NCBI GenBank assembly: GCA_945873925.1 | Contig: CAMCES010000034.1 | Coordinates: 1 to 17,452 of the forward strand | DNA length: 17,452 nt | From: Bordetella parapertussis | Lineage (GTDB): Bacteria > Pseudomonadota > Gammaproteobacteria > Burkholderiales > Burkholderiaceae_C | Direction of reading: 5' to 3' | In this document: positions 13,774-17,452 of the stretch, one piece after another | Layout of the letters: each line of letters starts with the position of its first letter | Numbering within the stretch: position 1 is the first letter of the stretch | Made by a program: the position numbers and the translations under genes | Notes under the pieces: model-generated | Database searches by the model: none | What the model saw: only the letters and a program-made list of their open reading frames with translations | What the model was told of the DNA's origin: nothing

Positions 13774-14268
13774 TCAATTGACCGGCTTGACATGCGTCGC
13801 CATGAACTGAAAGACGCTGGGCGAGACAAACTGCGCCACGTCGCCGCCCAAGCTCGCGACCTCTCGCACCAAGGTGCTGGAGATGCATTGGTGCACATCC
13901 AAGGTGTTCAAAAACACCGAGTCGATGTCGGGTGCCAAGCGCCGGTTCATGCCAGCGAGTTGAAACTCATAGTCAAAGTCGGTCATGGAGCGGATGCCGC
14001 GCACCATGGTATGCGCCCCCATGTTTTTGGCGAAATCAATCACCAAGCCCTCAAAGGTGTGCACCTGGACGTTGGCGCAATCGGCCAAGGCTTGGCGGGT
14101 CATGTCGACGCGCTGATCCAGGGTGAACATGGTTTTTTTATGGTGGGCGCGGGCCACGGCGATCACCACCTGGTCAAACATGCGCGATGCGCGGCGCACG
14201 ATGTCTTCGTGCCCCAAGGTGATCGGGTCAAAAGTGCCGGGGTAGATCGCGATCACAGGTTGGGACAT
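13774..14268 (-). CDS. coaD: Phosphopantetheine adenylyltransferase
   Basis: CoaD transfers AMP to 4'-phosphopantetheine, the penultimate step of coenzyme A synthesis. The 164-residue protein has the nucleotidyltransferase TLGH motif at 17-20 within YPGTFDPITLGHEDIV, GLVIDFAKNMGAHTMVRGIR in the middle, and the ISSTLVREVASLGGDV signature near 130, all typical. It follows rsmD with about 32 bp between them and precedes the ferredoxin. The ribosome-binding site before ATG 14268 is weak. Length is normal. Confidence 0.95.
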   Translation of the reverse strand: MSQPVIAIYPGTFDPITLGHEDIVRRASRMFDQVVIAVARAHHKKTMFTLDQRVDMTRQALADCANVQVHTFEGLVIDFAKNMGAHTMVRGIRSMTDFDYEFQLAGMNRRLAPDIDSVFLNTLDVHQCISSTLVREVASLGGDVAQFVSPSVFQFMATHVKPVN

Positions 14269-14300
14269 GGCGGCTCAGTGTAGGAGAGGACTGCGGCTGA

Positions 14301-14858
14301 TTATGACGCTCTCTGCAGCAAGTGCGCATGGACCGCGCCCGCCTTGAGGTGTCGTGTCAGCAGCCAGCCCATCGCCAACAAATCGTCAGCCAACCATGCT
14401 TTACCCGACTCGAGGTACACCTGGCCGCTGGGTTTGATGCAGGCATGGGCTGAGGCCAGCGCTTTGTCATAGAGCGGAAAGTCATAAGGCGGGTCGAGCA
14501 GCACCAGGTCCAGGCTGTTGGGCGCTTGTTGGCGCAAGACAGCCAAACCATCGCCGCGCTGGATACGCATTTGAGTGGCTTGCAGCTTGGCTTGGCTTTT
14601 TTGCATGGCTTCCACACACAAGGCGTTGGATTCACAGCACAGCACCGAGGCAGCACCCCTTGAAGCCGCTTCAAAGCCCAGCGCACCGGTGCCTGAGAAA
14701 GCGTCCAGGCAATGCCAGCCGCGCAGGTCTTGGCCCAACCAGTTGAACAAGGTTTCCCGCACCCGGTCTGGTGTAGGTCGCAGATTGACTACCTTGGCCA
14801 AGGGCAGCTTGCTGCGCTTCCAAAGCCCGCCAATGATGCGAACCTCGCCCTTGGTCAC
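14301..14858 (-). CDS. rsmD: 16S rRNA (guanine966-N2)-methyltransferase RsmD
   Basis: The protein has 185 residues. The SAM-binding motif LDAFSGTGALGFEA is at 51-64, the catalytic DPPY at 122-125, and the N-terminal VRIIGGLWKRSKL is the rRNA-binding start of the family. It methylates G966 of 16S rRNA on the small subunit. It starts with GTG at 14858, overlapping the stop of the upstream M16 gene as GTGA, so its translation is likely coupled. The M16-rsmD-coaD-fdx order is frequent in Burkholderiales. Confidence 0.93.
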   Translation of the reverse strand: MTKGEVRIIGGLWKRSKLPLAKVVNLRPTPDRVRETLFNWLGQDLRGWHCLDAFSGTGALGFEAASRGAASVLCCESNALCVEAMQKSQAKLQATQMRIQRGDGLAVLRQQAPNSLDLVLLDPPYDFPLYDKALASAHACIKPSGQVYLESGKAWLADDLLAMGWLLTRHLKAGAVHAHLLQRAS

Positions 14859-16183
14859 GGCTGCTGGACGCCCACAATCACGGTGACCATGCGCTCGGGC
14901 TGCAGGTGGCGGGCAAAGGCTTGTTGGATGTCTTTGGCAGTCAGCTTGTCGACCTGTGCGGTCCAGGTGTCCAAGTAGTCAAGCGGCAGGCCATACCAAG
15001 CGATATTGCTCAGGTTGTCCATCAGCTTTTTGTTGCTGTCCAAGCGCAGCGCGAAACCGCCAATCAAAAAGTCTTTGGCGGCTTGAACTTCTTTGTCCGT
15101 GGGGCCGTTTTTCACAAACTCGGCCACCACCGATTGCGCGACTTGCACCGCTTGAGTGGCTTGGTCAGGCCGTGTTTGCAAGCCGACGGTGAACGCACCG
15201 GCGTGCATGCCAGGCGAGAAATAGCTGTAAACGCTGTAGCTCAGGCCGCGCTTTTCGCGCACTTGCTCGGTCAAGCGCGACACGAAACCGCCGCCACCCA
15301 GGACATAGTTGCCCACCGTCAACGCCAAAAAGTCCGGGTCTTGCCGCGCGATGCCAGGCTGCCCGATGAACACATGGGCTTGGGCTGACTCGAAGGGGAT
15401 GGACAGGCGTTGCGCTTGTGTCAAGGGCTTGACCTCAGGCACGACAGGCAAGCTGGGGCAAGCCGGGTCTTGGGGCAAGCCTTGCAGCAGCTTGGTGACC
15501 AGCGCCTGGGCCTGTGCACGGTTGACCGCGCCAACCAGGCTCAGCTTGGCATGACAGGTACGGAAATGCGTCTGGTGAAACTGCGCCATCAGCGCCGTGG
15601 TCAAGCGGCTGACACTGGCTTCATCGGTTTCATCGCCATAGGGATGGTCGCCAAACACCGCTTTTTCATAGGCTTGGTTGGCCAGGGTGGCGGGCTTGGT
15701 TTTGGCTTCTTTGATGCTGGCGACCCAGCGCTCACGCTCGGTTTGCCATATCGCTTCGGGGAAACTGGGGTAGGCCAGTTGACGTGCTGCCAGCGCGATC
15801 GCAGCATCCAAGATGTCCTCTCGGGTGAGTGTGCGCAAGCCCAGACTCATGCGGTCGTTGCTGGCTTTGGCGCTGGCCAAGGCGCCCAAATCGGCCCAAG
15901 CTTCGCCCAAGGCGTTGTCATCCATGGCTGGCTGGGTGTCAGAGGCTTTGACGCCTTTGCCCAGCATGAAAGCCGTGGCGCTGGCCAAGCCGTTCAAACC
16001 AGCAGTGTCTCGGCGGTCGCCCGCGTCCAACTCCAGTTGGATGTCCACCATGGGCAGGCCAGGCACTTCAATCAAGTACACCTGGGCGCCGTTGTCCATC
16101 GTCCAATGTTGGATGGGAATGCCAGCGAGGGCTTGGCTGTGCCAAACGAAGAAGCTCAGGGCCACTGTCAGTAAGCGTTTCAT
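14855..16183 (-). CDS. M16 family peptidase homologue lacking the zinc motif
   Basis: The product has 442 residues with a Sec signal peptide (MKRLLTVALSFFVWHSQALA). It has the M16 N-terminal and C-terminal halves, including GGGFVSRLTEQVREKRGLSYSVYSYFSPG split around the R/Y region, so the fold is intact. The HxxEH zinc site is replaced by NGLAS at residues 64-68, so it should not be catalytic on its own. In two-gene M16B systems the inactive subunit pairs with the HxxEH subunit encoded just upstream and supplies the R/Y substrate-binding residues; that fits here. It overlaps the upstream M16 gene as ATGA and rsmD downstream as GTGA. Confidence 0.92.
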   Translation of the reverse strand: MKRLLTVALSFFVWHSQALAGIPIQHWTMDNGAQVYLIEVPGLPMVDIQLELDAGDRRDTAGLNGLASATAFMLGKGVKASDTQPAMDDNALGEAWADLGALASAKASNDRMSLGLRTLTREDILDAAIALAARQLAYPSFPEAIWQTERERWVASIKEAKTKPATLANQAYEKAVFGDHPYGDETDEASVSRLTTALMAQFHQTHFRTCHAKLSLVGAVNRAQAQALVTKLLQGLPQDPACPSLPVVPEVKPLTQAQRLSIPFESAQAHVFIGQPGIARQDPDFLALTVGNYVLGGGGFVSRLTEQVREKRGLSYSVYSYFSPGMHAGAFTVGLQTRPDQATQAVQVAQSVVAEFVKNGPTDKEVQAAKDFLIGGFALRLDSNKKLMDNLSNIAWYGLPLDYLDTWTAQVDKLTAKDIQQAFARHLQPERMVTVIVGVQQP

Positions 16184-17452
16184 CGTGCGCCCTCCCCGGC
16201 GTGTCTGGCACCAGAAGGTGGTTTGCGAAGCGGTGGTCTTGGCCCGCTTTGCGGGATCAAGGTGGCCACAGTCAGGTTGTCGTCACCAAAATAGGTTTTG
16301 GCCACGTGCTGCACTTGCGCAGGCGTGATGGCCACCAAACGGTCGATCAAGCGATCAGGGGTATCGAGCGGCAAGCCCTCGATCCAGTCGGTGCCCATTT
16401 CACGGGCTTGGTTGAACAGAGAGTCACGCTGAAACACCTTGGACGCTTGCCACTGTGCCCGCACGCGCTTCATCTCGGACTCGCTCACGCCCTCGGTCGC
16501 GATGCGCGTGATTTGCGCCCGCAAGGCTGCTTCGAGTTGCGCTGGGGTTATGCCTTTGGCTGGCACACCGTCCAAAGAAAACACTTGAGGACCACGACCA
16601 CTGAAGCTGTTGTAGGCACCCACGCTGTCAGCCAGTCGGTTTTCACCCTGACCCAAGGCCCGTTCCAGGCGAGCCCCGCTGTAACCATCGAGCACTGCGG
16701 CCAACATATTGAGGGCCAAAGCGTCTTGGGTCTGCGGCTCTTCGTTGAACCCGGTGAAACCAGGTACCTTCCATGACAAGGCGACATAGGCTTGTTCGGC
16801 AGGCGCCTTGAATTGCACACGGCGAACGCCGTTTTGGGCGGGCTCAACCTGCGGTTTGCGGCTGGGCAACGCGCCTGAGGGAATGCGGCCATAAATCTCA
16901 TCGGCCCACTGCTTGACCTGTTTGACATCCACGTCACCGACGATCACCACGGCGGCGTTGGCGGGTACATACCAACGCTTGTAGAAGGCGCGGGCGTCAT
17001 CCGGCGTCATAGCATCGAGGTCGTTCATCCAGCCGATGACCGGGCGGCGGTAAGGCGACGCCATGAACTGGGCGGCACTGAGTTGCTCGAACAGCATCAT
17101 GCGCGGCACATCCTCGGTGCGCATGCGGCGCTCTTCTTTGACCACTTCGATTTCTTTATCGAACTCAGCGTCTGGCCATTGGTTATTCGCAAAACGATCG
17201 GCCTCCAAGCGCATGACCTCTTGCAAACGGGCGGCGGGGATTTGCTGGTAATAGCCTGTGTAGTCCTTGTTGGTGAAGGCGTTTTCGCGCCCACCCAAAG
17301 CGGCAACTCGCCTGGAAAACTCGCCTGGTTTGACTGTGGTCGAACCCTTGAAAAGCATGTGCTCGAGCACATGGGCCACACCGGTGGTGCCATCGACCTC
17401 GTCCATCGAACCCACGCGCACCCACAGCATGTGGACCGCCGTGGGCGCTCGG
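16180..17452 (-). CDS. M16 family zinc metallopeptidase, catalytic subunit (5' end cut by window)
   Basis: The reading frame is open to the right edge of the window, so the N-terminus and signal peptide are missing. The first visible residues RAPTAVHMLWVRVGSMDE belong inside the domain. HVLEH in GVAHVLEHMLFKG is the inverted zinc motif (HxxEH), and the third ligand is expected in EIEVVKEERRMR about 76 residues later. It is a pitrilysin/processing-peptidase-like M16B protease, probably periplasmic, forming a heterodimer with the inactive subunit that overlaps its stop codon (ATGA). The substrate is unknown. Confidence 0.94.
   Translation of the reverse strand, partial: RAPTAVHMLWVRVGSMDEVDGTTGVAHVLEHMLFKGSTTVKPGEFSRRVAALGGRENAFTNKDYTGYYQQIPAARLQEVMRLEADRFANNQWPDAEFDKEIEVVKEERRMRTEDVPRMMLFEQLSAAQFMASPYRRPVIGWMNDLDAMTPDDARAFYKRWYVPANAAVVIVGDVDVKQVKQWADEIYGRIPSGALPSRKPQVEPAQNGVRRVQFKAPAEQAYVALSWKVPGFTGFNEEPQTQDALALNMLAAVLDGYSGARLERALGQGENRLADSVGAYNSFSGRGPQVFSLDGVPAKGITPAQLEAALRAQITRIATEGVSESEMKRVRAQWQASKVFQRDSLFNQAREMGTDWIEGLPLDTPDRLIDRLVAITPAQVQHVAKTYFGDDNLTVATLIPQSGPRPPLRKPPSGARHAGEGAR

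Noticed and set aside
605..17452. Defence island, toxin-antitoxin pair, CRISPR array or transposon
   Set aside because: All sizeable ORFs are accounted for by housekeeping families. I saw no regularly spaced repeats, transposase motifs or terminal inverted repeats.

Overview
The window reads as core chromosome of a betaproteobacterium. The best guess is Burkholderiales, family Comamonadaceae (Limnohabitans/Rhodoferax/Acidovorax-like). This rests on moderately GC-rich coding sequence, the gene order nadK-recN-rapZ and TPR-lolB-ispE-tRNA-Gln-prs-rplY-pth, and the protein sequences themselves; no database was searched. Nearly all of it is tightly packed housekeeping genes, with many ATGA, TTGA or GTGA stop/start overlaps.

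Left edge (1-604) is the unusual part. On the minus strand lies tRNA-Ile(CAU), the AUA-decoding Ile2 tRNA that carries its own CCA end. It is interrupted by a 253-nt group I intron (45-297) between U33 and the first anticodon base C34. P1, P3-P7 and a P9 region with two GAAA-capped hairpins can be drawn by hand. Next to it is an AT-rich spacer with a tandem 10-bp repeat, a 10-bp-arm palindrome, and the orphan 5' half of a second CAU tRNA that stops at the end of its anticodon loop. This looks like recombination debris or integration scarring.

605-5592: a DUF1993 protein (+), the heat-shock repressor hrcA (-), then a plus-strand translationally coupled run nadK, recN and rapZ. 5543-7416: mutY and mutM (-), which form the two enzymes of the 8-oxoguanine (GO) repair pathway; mutY overlaps the end of rapZ by 50 bp.

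7457-12491: a secreted TPR protein, lolB (outer-membrane lipoprotein insertion), ispE (isoprenoid synthesis), tRNA-Gln, an intrinsic terminator in front of prs (PRPP synthesis), and rplY (ribosomal protein L25/CTC). A second clear terminator follows rplY, and pth begins beyond it from what looks like its own, nearly leaderless promoter. pth carries a Pro/Ala-rich tail overlapped by a small lysine-rich secreted protein.

13501-17452 is a minus-strand operon read from right to left: a catalytic M16 zinc protease (cut by the window edge), its HxxEH-less partner, rsmD (16S rRNA methylation), coaD (CoA synthesis) and a YfhL-type ferredoxin, linked by overlaps or short gaps. Apart from the intron and the adjacent tRNA scar, I saw no defence system, CRISPR, transposase or biosynthetic cluster.
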